Below, in pieces: positions 9,937 to 19,553 of a DNA stretch of 32,192 nt; the first letter of the stretch is position 1, and the number at the start of each line of letters is the position of its first letter. Source of the stretch: Bermanella sp. (GTDB lineage: Bacteria > Pseudomonadota > Gammaproteobacteria > Pseudomonadales > Oceanobacteraceae); assembly GCA_002683575.1 (NCBI GenBank), contig NYTP01000019.1:1-32192 (forward strand), read 5' to 3'. A model generated the notes under the pieces. The model was given only the letters and a program-made list of their open reading frames with translations, had not been told where the DNA came from and searched no databases. The translations under genes and the position numbers were made by a program.

Positions 9937-11885
9937 TGAGCTTAGAGCAATACCTAGTGCGCATGAACGCTCATGATATTCGGCTGTTGGATAAACAGTT
10001 TGCGTATTTTTTACAAGAACTTGAACCCAGTAATCGTGCCTTAGAAGTAGTTGGCTTTGTGCTCAGTGCGCATTTAGGCATGGGTCATGTGTGTTTGGAT
10101 TTCTCTCAGCCTCATGAATACTTATCATTAGATGAGCTAACGGCCCTAGAGCAAGCCTTGAAATCCAGTGAGCTTGTGTACCATGCTCAATCAGACTTAC
10201 ATCAAGCAGACATCCATACTATTAATGATAGTGCTCAGCCTTTGGTAATGGACGGACAGCGCTTATACCTGCAACGCTATTGGGTGTATGAAACACAATT
10301 AGAGGCTCGCATTAAACAAAAGCTGATCAGTAAAGACTGGGATTTAAGTCGTCAGCAAAATTTTATTGAGCAGCTGTTTGATATCGAGTCACCGGCACAC
10401 GAAATAAATTGGCAAGCCATTGCCGCCTGTGTGGCCGTGCAGCAGGGGTTCAGTGTTATTAGTGGGGGACCGGGTACCGGTAAAACCACAACGGTTATTC
10501 GGTTACTTGCACTACTCATTCAGTTATACCAAACCCAAACGAAGACGAATCCAATTATTAAACTGGTGGCGCCAACAGGAAAGGCGGCCATGCGTTTAAC
10601 GGAATCGATTCGCTCTGCCAAACAGGGGCTTAATGTCAGTGATGAGCTAAAACAGTCTATACCGGAGCAAGCGAGTACTCTGCATCGACTATTAAAATCC
10701 AATGGCAAGGGAGAATTTAAATACAACCGGTTTAATCCTTTGCATTTAGATGTGCTCATTGTTGATGAAGCCTCCATGGTTGATCTGCCTTTAATGGCTA
10801 AGTTATTGGATGCACTCCCCCGTCATGCGCAATTGATTTTATTAGGAGACAAAGATCAGTTGGCCTCGGTTGAAGCCGGCAGTGTGTTGGCGGATATTTG
10901 TGACAGTGAATCCCAGCATGGTTATTCACAGCCTTTGGCACAAAGACTGAGCCAACTGACCCATGTGTCTTTGGACCATGAGATTGAAATGAATGGCGCG
11001 CGGTTGCGGGATCATATTTGTCATTTACGTAAAAGCTATCGCTTTGATGCCAATAGTGGCATTGGTCACTTATCCGCTGCCGCAAATGAAGGTGATTTTG
11101 GCCATTGGCAAGAGGTGTTGGCAAAAGGGTTTGCTGACTTGGCTGTTTCAGAGCTCAGTGAAGAGCACTTTGATCAATTTGTGCGGCAAAGCGCTGATCA
11201 ATATGCGAACTACATTAAGCACATTCATTCGCTCAATGAGGGCAAGGGTTTAACCGACGAACAAGCGGTCGAAGTACATGAACGCTTTAATGGGTTTCAG
11301 ATTTTATGTGCATTGCGCGAAGGACGCTTAGGGGTTGCTGGCTTAAACGAGGTGATACAAGGACGGCTTAAACAAAAAGGTCTGATTGATGATACTCAAA
11401 CCTGGTATTTAGGGCGACCAATCATGATTATGCAGAACGATTATGGCTTAAATCTGTATAATGGCGATATTGGCTTGGTGCTCCCTCAACTGGGCGATGA
11501 TGCCAAGGTCAGGCAAAAAGTGGTATTCATTGGCAGTGACCAACAGGTGCGCTGGCTACAGCCGTCTCGCTTGCCTGCTCATGAAACCGTTTACGCCATG
11601 ACGGTACACAAAAGTCAGGGCTCCGAGTTTGCTCATTGTGCGTTTGTAATGCCAGACCATAACACCCAGGTGTTAACCAAAGAGCTGATTTACACCGGCA
11701 TTACTCGGGCTAAAAAGCAGCTAACCTGTATAGGTAAGAGCGCCATTATTCAGCAAGCGTTACAACGTAAAGTACAGCGAGCCAGTGGCTTGCGACAGCG
11801 TTTGTGGCAGATAGAATCGAACCCTAAAGCAAAGGCCGTATCCTCGTCTTTGCCTACAGATGATTCACAGTTTTCATTATTTTAA
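9933..11885 (+). CDS. recD: Exodeoxyribonuclease V subunit alpha (RecD)
   Basis: 650 aa; ISGGPGTGKTTTVIRLLALL, VDEASMVDLPLM, AMTVHKSQGSEF. Overlaps the recB stop. Confidence 0.96.
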   Translation: MMSLEQYLVRMNAHDIRLLDKQFAYFLQELEPSNRALEVVGFVLSAHLGMGHVCLDFSQPHEYLSLDELTALEQALKSSELVYHAQSDLHQADIHTINDSAQPLVMDGQRLYLQRYWVYETQLEARIKQKLISKDWDLSRQQNFIEQLFDIESPAHEINWQAIAACVAVQQGFSVISGGPGTGKTTTVIRLLALLIQLYQTQTKTNPIIKLVAPTGKAAMRLTESIRSAKQGLNVSDELKQSIPEQASTLHRLLKSNGKGEFKYNRFNPLHLDVLIVDEASMVDLPLMAKLLDALPRHAQLILLGDKDQLASVEAGSVLADICDSESQHGYSQPLAQRLSQLTHVSLDHEIEMNGARLRDHICHLRKSYRFDANSGIGHLSAAANEGDFGHWQEVLAKGFADLAVSELSEEHFDQFVRQSADQYANYIKHIHSLNEGKGLTDEQAVEVHERFNGFQILCALREGRLGVAGLNEVIQGRLKQKGLIDDTQTWYLGRPIMIMQNDYGLNLYNGDIGLVLPQLGDDAKVRQKVVFIGSDQQVRWLQPSRLPAHETVYAMTVHKSQGSEFAHCAFVMPDHNTQVLTKELIYTGITRAKKQLTCIGKSAIIQQALQRKVQRASGLRQRLWQIESNPKAKAVSSSLPTDDSQFSLF

Positions 11886-11888
11886 TAG

Positions 11889-12518
11889 GTGATATCCATG
11901 GGTATGCAAGAAATGATTACAAAAGATCAGGCGTTACCTGGTCGCAATGAAAGAATGCCAATTACCAGTAAACATGCGGTAAATGGTCGAAGCTTAGAGG
12001 GCCCTTGGCCAACACATGCAAAAAAAGCATTTTTTGCCGTGGGCTGTTTCTGGGGTGCTGAGCGTTTATTTTGGCAGTTACCGGGTGTGTACTGTACCGC
12101 TGTCGGTTACATGGGTGGCTTTACCAAAAACCCAACCTATGAAGAAGTGTGCTCCGGCTTAACCGGTCATACCGAAACAGTGATGGTGGTGTTTAATCAA
12201 GAAATGACTGACTTCTGGACATTGCTTGAAACGTTCTGGCAAAGCCATGACCCTACCCAAGGAATGGCGCAAGGTAACGATAAAGGCACCCAGTATCGCT
12301 CAGCGGTGTTCTGGGAAGATGACATGCAAAAAATGTTTGCCGAAAAAAGCAAACAAATGTATCAAGCTAATTTAACTAAGGCAGGTTTTCCAAGTATTAC
12401 CACGGAAATCAAAAAAGCCCGTGAGTTTTATTTCGCAGAAGACGCACATCAGCAATATCTGCATAAAAATCCAAATGGTTACTGCGGTTTAGGCGGCACT
12501 GGTGTGTCGTTTATTTAA
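11889..12518 (+). CDS. msrA: Peptide-methionine (S)-S-oxide reductase MsrA
   Basis: [15 protein letters not shown] catalytic motif, [33 protein letters not shown]. The exact start codon is uncertain. Confidence 0.95.
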   Translation: MISMGMQEMITKDQALPGRNERMPITSKHAVNGRSLEGPWPTHAKKAFFAVGCFWGAERLFWQLPGVYCTAVGYMGGFTKNPTYEEVCSGLTGHTETVMVVFNQEMTDFWTLLETFWQSHDPTQGMAQGNDKGTQYRSAVFWEDDMQKMFAEKSKQMYQANLTKAGFPSITTEIKKAREFYFAEDAHQQYLHKNPNGYCGLGGTGVSFI

Positions 12519-13432
12519 TGCATCACAATAACCCCCACGCAAATGGTTATGATATGCAAGCCTTGGCTCAGGTTCTACCTGAGCTGGCGGGTTATCTTCA
12601 GTTAAGTAAGCATAATCGTCAAACCATCGATTTCTCAAACCCTGATGCTGTGAAGCTTTTAAACAAAGCCTTATTAATGCATCACTATGGTTTAGAGTAC
12701 TGGGATATTCCTGACGGGTATTTATGCCCACCTATTCCAGGTAGGGTGGACTACCTTTGTCACCTTGATGAGTACCTCAAGCAGAATCACTATTTTCAAC
12801 AAGATCTCGATTCTTCAAAGGGTATTTCGGCTTTGGATATTGGAACGGGTGCAAATTTGATTTATCCGATACTGGCTAATCAATTATTGAATTGGAAAAT
12901 GCTGGCGTCTGATATTGATGATGGTGCATTGAATAGTGCGCAGACAATTATTAATAACAATAAGCATATCCGTTTGGATATCCAGCTTCTCAAGCAGACG
13001 GCCAGTAATAAGATATTTAGCGGTATCATTCAGCCGGATGACTATTTTCATGTGAGTATGTGTAATCCGCCGTTTCATGAGTCACAAGAGGCGGCCATGT
13101 CGGGTAGTGTGCGAAAAAATAAAAACCTTAATCGCAATAAAAATAAACGACATTCAAACATAAATGCCATAGCAACGAATAAACAGCTTAATTTTGCCGG
13201 GCAGAGTAATGAGTTGTGGTGCAAAGGCGGTGAAAAACAGTTCATTAAGAACATGATTTTCGAATCACAGGATTATGCCAATCAGGTTGGGTGTTTTACC
13301 TGTTTGGTCTCTAAAAAAGAAACCTTATCTTCACTTAAGCAGAGCTTAAAAAAAGTATCTGCAGAATTTGATGTTGTTGAAATGGCGCAAGGCAATAAAA
13401 TCAGTCGATTCATTGCCTGGCGCTTTAAATAA
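12518..13432 (+). CDS. rlmF: 23S rRNA (adenine(1618)-N(6))-methyltransferase RlmF
   Basis: HHNNPHANGYDMQAL, FSNPDAVKLLNKALLMHHYGL, DIGTGANLIYPIL, CNPPFHES, typical RlmF. Start overlaps the msrA stop (TAATG). Confidence 0.93.
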   Translation: MHHNNPHANGYDMQALAQVLPELAGYLQLSKHNRQTIDFSNPDAVKLLNKALLMHHYGLEYWDIPDGYLCPPIPGRVDYLCHLDEYLKQNHYFQQDLDSSKGISALDIGTGANLIYPILANQLLNWKMLASDIDDGALNSAQTIINNNKHIRLDIQLLKQTASNKIFSGIIQPDDYFHVSMCNPPFHESQEAAMSGSVRKNKNLNRNKNKRHSNINAIATNKQLNFAGQSNELWCKGGEKQFIKNMIFESQDYANQVGCFTCLVSKKETLSSLKQSLKKVSAEFDVVEMAQGNKISRFIAWRFK

Positions 13433-13436
13433 TAAT

Positions 13437-14228
13437 TTAGTGGGTATTTGAAACAGGGCGGTTGTATTGCTGTAGGCCGTTCTGTTTAATCATAGCCTGA
13501 ATTTCATGAACATACGCTTCCCTTCTAATGCTGTAAGCCCACAAGCCCTTGGCTAATTCTAACCCCGTTATTATATCTTCGTCGTCTCGTGCATCAGCAC
13601 GTAAGGTGCGCAGTTTTTCATAGGCAGCTTGTGAGTTTAAATTGCGCATGTAGCTTGCAATAGAATCCTGAATACCATCAAATTTTGCCACCTCATGACG
13701 TTGCTCTCCTTGGCGCTGCTTTGGAATAATGCCGCAGCCTTTTACATAACACCATTGGCCGAATAAATTATTGCCTTGTTGAGCAAAGCGGGATGTTCCC
13801 CAGGCGGATTCATTCGCCGCCTGTGCAAGGGCTAATGGTGCAGGAATGATGTCTACACGAATTAAAAGTGCATTGATTGCCTCTTGATGGTTAGTCAATG
13901 AAACTTCATATTTTTCTTTGAGTTTATTAAGTACTGATACGTCAGAACTTGATAGGTTTGGTAATGCGGATTTTAATGCAAATACTTGGCGGCGTTCTTT
14001 TAAGATGTTGTCATTGGCGTACTTTATTTTAGGCAATAAAAACGCAAAGAAATCATTCTTCTTTTTATTCACATCTTTATACGTTGAGAAATCTGGAATG
14101 TTACTGTTCAGGTCAAACGCACTGCCTTGCGTGTGAGTTGGCATATAGGGTGTGGTTGGAAATAAAAACCCTACCATAAAGCTTATTACCAAAATAAGAA
14201 TTAGAAGACTGCCCTGTATCATCTGCAT
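13437..14228 (-). CDS. Bax-like glucosaminidase domain protein
   Basis: PLALAQAANESAWGTSRFAQQGNNLFGQWCYVKGCGIIP and SIASYMRNLNSQAAYEKLR match the Bax/glucosaminidase pattern; N-terminal hydrophobic segment. Confidence 0.88.
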   Translation of the reverse strand: MQMIQGSLLILILVISFMVGFLFPTTPYMPTHTQGSAFDLNSNIPDFSTYKDVNKKKNDFFAFLLPKIKYANDNILKERRQVFALKSALPNLSSSDVSVLNKLKEKYEVSLTNHQEAINALLIRVDIIPAPLALAQAANESAWGTSRFAQQGNNLFGQWCYVKGCGIIPKQRQGEQRHEVAKFDGIQDSIASYMRNLNSQAAYEKLRTLRADARDDEDIITGLELAKGLWAYSIRREAYVHEIQAMIKQNGLQQYNRPVSNTH

Positions 14229-14267
14229 GTTGTGTGTACCTTTAGGAATTTAGAATAGTCTAGCAGT

Positions 14268-14987
14268 TCACAGTTTTAAATAATAGTCGGCCAAAAGTGT
14301 CGAAAATTCATCGCTATATTGATTATTGTTTGCTTTATAAATGGTAATGGATTCAGTTGTTTTTTTGCAATTTTGCTCCTTAGAGTATTTCCAGATTGCT
14401 AATTTGCTTGGTTTGTCTTTGCGAGAATAAATATCAATGCATTTTGTAAGGTTTAATGCCGTATTGCCTGCGGCATTTAAAAAATTTTGATGTTCATTTT
14501 GAGGCAGTAATAACCAAGCTGCGCCACTATCCGTTAATAACTGATCCATCACGCTGGCTAGTTCGTTAAAACTCAGGCTTTCATTGTGACGAGCAAGGTT
14601 ACGTTGAGTATTTTGACTATTTAGATGGTCACTAAAGAAAGGAGGATTACAAATAATCATGTCATACTTTTCGGGCTGAACAGTACGTTGAAAATCTTGA
14701 ATACTGCTGTGATGAATATGGATACGTGATTTAAATGGGCTGGCAGTAACATTTTCTTGGGCTTGTTGGGCGGCGGCTTTATCGATTTCAATTGCGTCAA
14801 TATGAGCAGGGCTTTTTTGCGCAAGCATTAAGGCCAGTAAACCGGTGCCGGCACCTATATCTAAAATCATGTTTGCATCTTGCGTGTCACAATAGGCGCC
14901 GAACAAGCAAGCATCAAGGCTGACCTTCATGGCGCATTGATCTTGTGCGATGGAGAATTGTTTAAAGTGAAAAACGTGTTTAGACAA
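14268..14987 (-). CDS. trmN6: tRNA1(Val) (adenine(37)-N6)-methyltransferase TrmN6
   Basis: FHFKQFSIAQDQCAMKVSLDACLFGAY N-terminus, ILDIGAGTGLLALMLAQ, DMIICNPPFF. Confidence 0.9.
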   Translation of the reverse strand: MSKHVFHFKQFSIAQDQCAMKVSLDACLFGAYCDTQDANMILDIGAGTGLLALMLAQKSPAHIDAIEIDKAAAQQAQENVTASPFKSRIHIHHSSIQDFQRTVQPEKYDMIICNPPFFSDHLNSQNTQRNLARHNESLSFNELASVMDQLLTDSGAAWLLLPQNEHQNFLNAAGNTALNLTKCIDIYSRKDKPSKLAIWKYSKEQNCKKTTESITIYKANNNQYSDEFSTLLADYYLKL

Positions 14988-15052
14988 AAGGGTGCTTCTT
15001 AAAAAAACGAGTATTATAAAGCGTGTTCACGCAAAGGTATAATAGATACCTA

Positions 15053-15077
15053 GATGCAAGCTTTATGGGCTTGCATC
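15053..15077. terminator. Perfect 9-bp stem-loop, candidate terminator or structured element
   Basis: GATGCAAGC-TTTATGG-GCTTGCATC. Lies just past the 3' end of the minus-strand ORF 15090..15464; no strong U-tract. Confidence 0.4.
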
Positions 15078-15089
15078 GTTAGATAAATA

Positions 15090-15464
15090 TTATGAGAAGC
15101 AGTGGGCCAGCTCTTGTGGGTGCAAAATATAAATCACCCAGGCTATGGCCGTGGCATAACATAGGTTTGTCACAAGCTCACTGTGAGGGTCTTCTAGAAA
15201 AGCCCGCTGAGAGGCCAGACCTCGAATGCGGCTGGCTAAATCAGGGTGAAAAGCTAGATATTTATCCCAAACCACTTGGTGAGTGGAGGTATCGATGCCG
15301 TAGGGGCCTAACCCTTTATGGTTGTGTTGAGACCCTGAATGGGTGTGCTGTTTTTGAGTGACAATGGCCACTAATAAATTTTCGACGGCGGTCCCTGCCT
15401 TGCCTAAGTATTCAAGGGTGGGGTGAATGATTTGATCTCTAAGCTCTTGTTTGCTGATATCCAT
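15090..15464 (-). CDS. Conserved hypothetical protein (124 aa)
   Basis: Full ORF with RBS-like GGAGGTAAGCC upstream of ATG; GLGPYGIDTSTHQVVWDKYLAFHPDLASRIRGLASQRAFLEDP looks like a folded conserved protein. Preferred over the antisense ORF 15092..15361. Confidence 0.65.
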   Translation of the reverse strand: MDISKQELRDQIIHPTLEYLGKAGTAVENLLVAIVTQKQHTHSGSQHNHKGLGPYGIDTSTHQVVWDKYLAFHPDLASRIRGLASQRAFLEDPHSELVTNLCYATAIAWVIYILHPQELAHCFS

Positions 15465-15757
15465 GGCTTACCTCCTCGGGCGCCCTAGGATCGGCTAGTT
15501 ATTGACTTCAATTATATAAAAGCAAAAACCTTGCCGGGTCCTGCAATATCAATAACATACTCCCTTCTGGAAGCGTATTCATGTTATTAATACTATCGAC
15601 CAACACAATGGACAGTTTAGTCTTTTTGCTTGGTCAATATCTATTGAACATAGTTGCAAAGGATTAAACTTCAAGTCTGTATGATTTTTATACGAGTTAA
15701 CCTAAGGTTTGGTTGTCTTTTAGGGTTTTGTTATTAAAGGTGCTTTAGGAGTGTTAG

Positions 15758-16525
15758 ATGGGTTGGGTGGATAGTCATTGTCATCTGGATTTTGACGATT
15801 TTGATCAAGAAGCATTGTTTGCACAGTTACGCTCACAGGGTTGCGAAGGGGTTTTAATTCCCGCAACGCAGGCGCGTTTCTTTGATCGTGTTATGTCCCT
15901 TAAACAAACATACCCTGAGCTGGTTCGAGTTGCCCTAGGTTTGCACCCTTATTTTTTGTCCGAGCATTGTTTAGACGACTTATCACGTTTAGAGGACGCT
16001 ATTAATCGATTTAAACCAGATGCCATTGGGGAGTGCGGCCTAGATTTCTTGTTAGAGGCCCCTACACATGAACAGCAATTTACGTATTTTCGCGGTCAGC
16101 TGGAATTAGCTAGCGCTTATAACTTGCCCTTGGTTGTTCATTGTCGTAAAGCCCATGACCAGCTTGCCCGTGAGGTTTCTCAAGCGGCCTTTAAAGTCGG
16201 TGGCTTTATTCATGGTTTTTCTGGTAGTTCTCAGCAGGCAAGCCGTTATATAAAACAAGGGTTTGTACTGGGACTGGGTGGCGCGCTGACCTATGAGCGG
16301 GCGAAAGCCATGCATAAAATGGTAGCGGCCTTACCCGATGACGGTTACACACTAGAAACCGATAGTCCGGACATGCCCCCTGCCTTTGCTCGACATGAGC
16401 AAAATACCCCGTTAAATGTGCCAAAAATTGCACAATATGTTGCCCGCTTACGTGATCAGCCCTTGGAAACGGTTTTACTGCACAGCCGTGAAAATTTCCG
16501 ACGAATATTAGGCGAGCACATTTAA
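15758..16525 (+). CDS. TatD-family metal-dependent hydrolase (DNase)
   Basis: WVDSHCHLDFDDF, ALGLHPYF, IGECGLDF, LPLVVHCRKAHDQ, LETDSPDMPP; TatD family metal-ligand motifs. Confidence 0.93.
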   Translation: MGWVDSHCHLDFDDFDQEALFAQLRSQGCEGVLIPATQARFFDRVMSLKQTYPELVRVALGLHPYFLSEHCLDDLSRLEDAINRFKPDAIGECGLDFLLEAPTHEQQFTYFRGQLELASAYNLPLVVHCRKAHDQLAREVSQAAFKVGGFIHGFSGSSQQASRYIKQGFVLGLGGALTYERAKAMHKMVAALPDDGYTLETDSPDMPPAFARHEQNTPLNVPKIAQYVARLRDQPLETVLLHSRENFRRILGEHI

Positions 16526-17014
16526 AGCGCCCTAGGTCAAATATTGTGAAGCTGTCGTTTTTGCCATAATTTCATTATGAAACCACTTAGGTATGCGTTT
16601 TGAAGCCTTTTAAAGTATATATCGGTCTATTTTTGAATGATGACTGAGGTTATTTTCTGCCGCTTTTTATCCCCAAATCCCTCTATCTAGCGTCAAGTCA
16701 TGCTCCTGTGTGATGTTACTTTGCTTTTTTGGTCTCGGGAATCTTAACTAAATAATGCATGAGCAAAACAGTCAGGCGAGTTCACATCCATAAACTGTTG
16801 AATTTATAGGCTATTCATTAGAAGTAAGCGGTTGCTCACTCTATTGGTACCATCGTTTCGCATTTTAGGGGAACAATTTGTTGTTAGATTTATGCGTTGC
16901 AAGTCTAATCCTTAGGTATGAATTATGATAAAGTGCGCCACTGAAAAATTGCAGCATATACTTAACCTTAAGGCTTTATGTCTTATGGGGATAAATATAA
17001 AAAAAGGAGCGACT

Positions 17015-18367
17015 GTGAACCGCGCTATTAGCTTATCCGTTTTATTATTCAGTGTTTTAACCGCATCGTCGGTTTGGGCAAAAGTGACGCAACAAGAAGC
17101 CAACCGTCTCGGTATGGACTTAACCCCTATGGGGGCTGAAAAAGCCGGTAATGCCTCTGGTAGTATTCCCGCTTGGAAAGGCGGCATCACGTCACCTATT
17201 CCTGGTTTTAATAAAGGCCAATTTCATCCTGACCCATATGCAGCAGATCGTGTAATGCATGTTATTACCGGGAAAAACGTCAATAAGTACAAAGAGTTTT
17301 TAACACCAGGCCAGGTTGCGTTGTTACAGCGTCACCCTGAATATTCTATTAACGTTTACCCAAGCCACCGTAGTGCCGCATATCCGCAGTTTGTTTATGA
17401 TGCGGTGAAAAAGAATGCCGTGACGGCAGAACTTCAGCCATACGGTACCGGCGTTAGCGATACCATCATGGCAAGCCCTTTTCCATTGCCTGCTAGTGGC
17501 GCGGAAGTATTATGGAACCACACATTACGTTACCGTGCTTTAAGTTGGGAATTTACCTCATCAACGCTTAATACCACTGAATCTGGCGATCAGGGTATTA
17601 CGACTCGCGAATATCAGTATTATTTCGCCTACTCTGAGCCAGGTGTGACCCTGCCAGAAATTGATAATAAAATTTTCTACCTTAAGCGCAAAACCTTAAG
17701 TCCTGCTAAGTTATCGGGCCAAATGACATTGGTACATGAAACACTGGACCAAATCCGTTCACCTCGTAAGTCTTGGATCTACATGCCAGGTCAGCGTCGA
17801 GTTCGCCGTACACCGGATTTGTCTTACGATACCGCCGACATTGATAGCAACGGTATTCGTACCATCGACCAAGTAGATATGTTTAACGGTGCACCAAATC
17901 TATATGATTGGACGTTAGTGGGTAAGCAAGAGAAGTACATTCCTTACAATGCTTATAAGCTGCATGGTGGTCACCTGCGTATCTCGGACATCGCTAAAAA
18001 AGACTTCATTAATCCAAATCTTGTACGCTATGAACCTCACCGCGTTTGGGTCGTAGAAGCCACTCTTCGTACCGGTATGAATCACATTTATACTAAGCGT
18101 CGCTATTACTTTGATGAAGATACTTGGCAAATTGTATTGGCCGAAGAACACAATGAAGATGGTAAGTTAGTTCAAGTAACGGAAGCTCATACGGTTAACT
18201 ACTATGAAGTGCCTATGGTCTACTCAACACTGGAAGTTACCTATGATTTAGAAGAAGGCCGTTACTTTGCTGAAGGCCTTGATAATGAACGCTCGCCCAT
18301 TAATGTGGATGTGAAATTTGAACGCCGCGATTTCAGTTCATCTGCGTTACGTCGTGAAGCTCGCTAA
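17015..18367 (+). CDS. DUF1329 domain exported protein
   Basis: ORF track starts at 16925, but GTG at 17015 has an AAGGAG RBS and gives signal peptide VNRAISLSVLLFSVLTASSVWA. Body (LTPMGAEKAGNASGSIPAWKGGI) is characteristic of DUF1329. Confidence 0.88.
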   Translation: MNRAISLSVLLFSVLTASSVWAKVTQQEANRLGMDLTPMGAEKAGNASGSIPAWKGGITSPIPGFNKGQFHPDPYAADRVMHVITGKNVNKYKEFLTPGQVALLQRHPEYSINVYPSHRSAAYPQFVYDAVKKNAVTAELQPYGTGVSDTIMASPFPLPASGAEVLWNHTLRYRALSWEFTSSTLNTTESGDQGITTREYQYYFAYSEPGVTLPEIDNKIFYLKRKTLSPAKLSGQMTLVHETLDQIRSPRKSWIYMPGQRRVRRTPDLSYDTADIDSNGIRTIDQVDMFNGAPNLYDWTLVGKQEKYIPYNAYKLHGGHLRISDIAKKDFINPNLVRYEPHRVWVVEATLRTGMNHIYTKRRYYFDEDTWQIVLAEEHNEDGKLVQVTEAHTVNYYEVPMVYSTLEVTYDLEEGRYFAEGLDNERSPINVDVKFERRDFSSSALRREAR

Positions 18368-18393
18368 GCTTTGACGCATTGTTAGTACGAATA

Positions 18394-18424
18394 AAAACCC
18401 TAGGCAGCCCCTAGGGTTTTTTTA
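18394..18424 (+). terminator. Rho-independent terminator
   Basis: AAACCCTAGG-CAGCC-CCTAGGGTTT followed by a T-tract, just after the DUF1329 stop. Confidence 0.9.
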
Positions 18425-18467
18425 TGGTATAAATATGTGCACCGACCCACCCACTTAATGGTGCGCT

Positions 18468-19553
18468 TTGAGACAACCCGCTTTTGTTTTACTGATTATT
18501 ATATTTCTTGGCCTTGCTGTAAAAGTAACGGCTAATGGCAGTGTGTTGCCAAAAAACTTTGCCCTTCTGCCAGAAGATGTACAGGCGCTATTATTAGAAT
18601 ATGCCTTTTTTAGCAACCAGGTGAATGAGCGCTGGGGCGATCAAGCGAGTTTTACGTCACAAAAAGCCTATGTGAAATATTTAGATGACTACCTCAGTCG
18701 GGCCACTGTGGATTTTGACAAAGGGATATTGATTATTGAAACCCTTGCTAATAGTGAACCTATAAAACAACTAAAAAATGCAATTGTCACGGCATTATTA
18801 ACCCCTGACGACCCCGCTCAGGTGGACTTATTCTCTGCTCGTAAAATATCCGCCAATGGCAAACCTTTTTTATTAGGCCAGGTACTCGATCATCATGGTG
18901 AAGCCATTCATTATGAATGGCGTGCAAAAAAATATGCACAATATTTAATTGATCAGCGACTGGTCATTCATGATACGCCACAAGGTTTAAGATATTCTGT
19001 GAATATTGAGATGGTCAGCAACCATACTCAGGTAGCTGCAAATAATATTCGAGGCTGGGTGACTCAAGCCAGTAATCGATTTAATTTACCTGAGTCATTA
19101 ATTCTTGCGATTATTGAAACCGAAAGTGGATTTAATCCGTTTGCCGTTAGCCATGCCAATGCATATGGACTCATGCAAATTATTCCCTCGACAGCGGGGG
19201 CCGATGTATTTCAAAAAGTATTAAAGAAACCGGGTCAGCCGAATCGCGATTACTTGTTCAACGCGCAAAATAATATTACGGTTGGTAGTGCCTATTTGAC
19301 GATCCTAAGGGATAATTATTTATCCAAAATAGACAATCCGACGAGTCAGCTTTATTGCATTATCAGTGCTTACAATAGTGGCTCGGGTAATGTATTTAAA
19401 ACCTTTCATCATAATCGTAAACAAGCCATTCGCCGAATTAATAGTTTGAGTAGCGAAGAAGTATTATGGCGCTTGCGTAAGCATCAACCTAGTGGCGAAG
19501 CGCGCCGTTATGTTGAAAAAGTATTGGCTTTTCAGAAAAAATATTATCAATGA
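18468..19553 (+). CDS. MltC-like membrane-bound lytic murein transglycosylase
   Basis: SLT catalytic region LPESLILAIIETESGFNPFAVSHANAYGLMQIIPSTAG and ISAYNSGSGNV; N-terminal hydrophobic signal. TTG start. Confidence 0.88.
   Translation: MRQPAFVLLIIIFLGLAVKVTANGSVLPKNFALLPEDVQALLLEYAFFSNQVNERWGDQASFTSQKAYVKYLDDYLSRATVDFDKGILIIETLANSEPIKQLKNAIVTALLTPDDPAQVDLFSARKISANGKPFLLGQVLDHHGEAIHYEWRAKKYAQYLIDQRLVIHDTPQGLRYSVNIEMVSNHTQVAANNIRGWVTQASNRFNLPESLILAIIETESGFNPFAVSHANAYGLMQIIPSTAGADVFQKVLKKPGQPNRDYLFNAQNNITVGSAYLTILRDNYLSKIDNPTSQLYCIISAYNSGSGNVFKTFHHNRKQAIRRINSLSSEEVLWRLRKHQPSGEARRYVEKVLAFQKKYYQ

Noticed and set aside
15092-15361. Plus-strand ORF of 89 aa antisense to 15090..15464
   Set aside because: The minus-strand ORF has a better RBS, composition and motif-like core; this one looks like shadow coding.
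15551-15588. Inverted repeat AATAACAT...ATGTTATT upstream of tatD
   Set aside because: Short AT-rich arms with a 22-nt spacer; expected by chance in this composition.
15480-16536. Direct repeat GCGCCCTAGG flanking tatD (15480-15489 and 16527-16536)
   Set aside because: Only 10 bp, no mobile-element gene and no target-site structure; probably chance.
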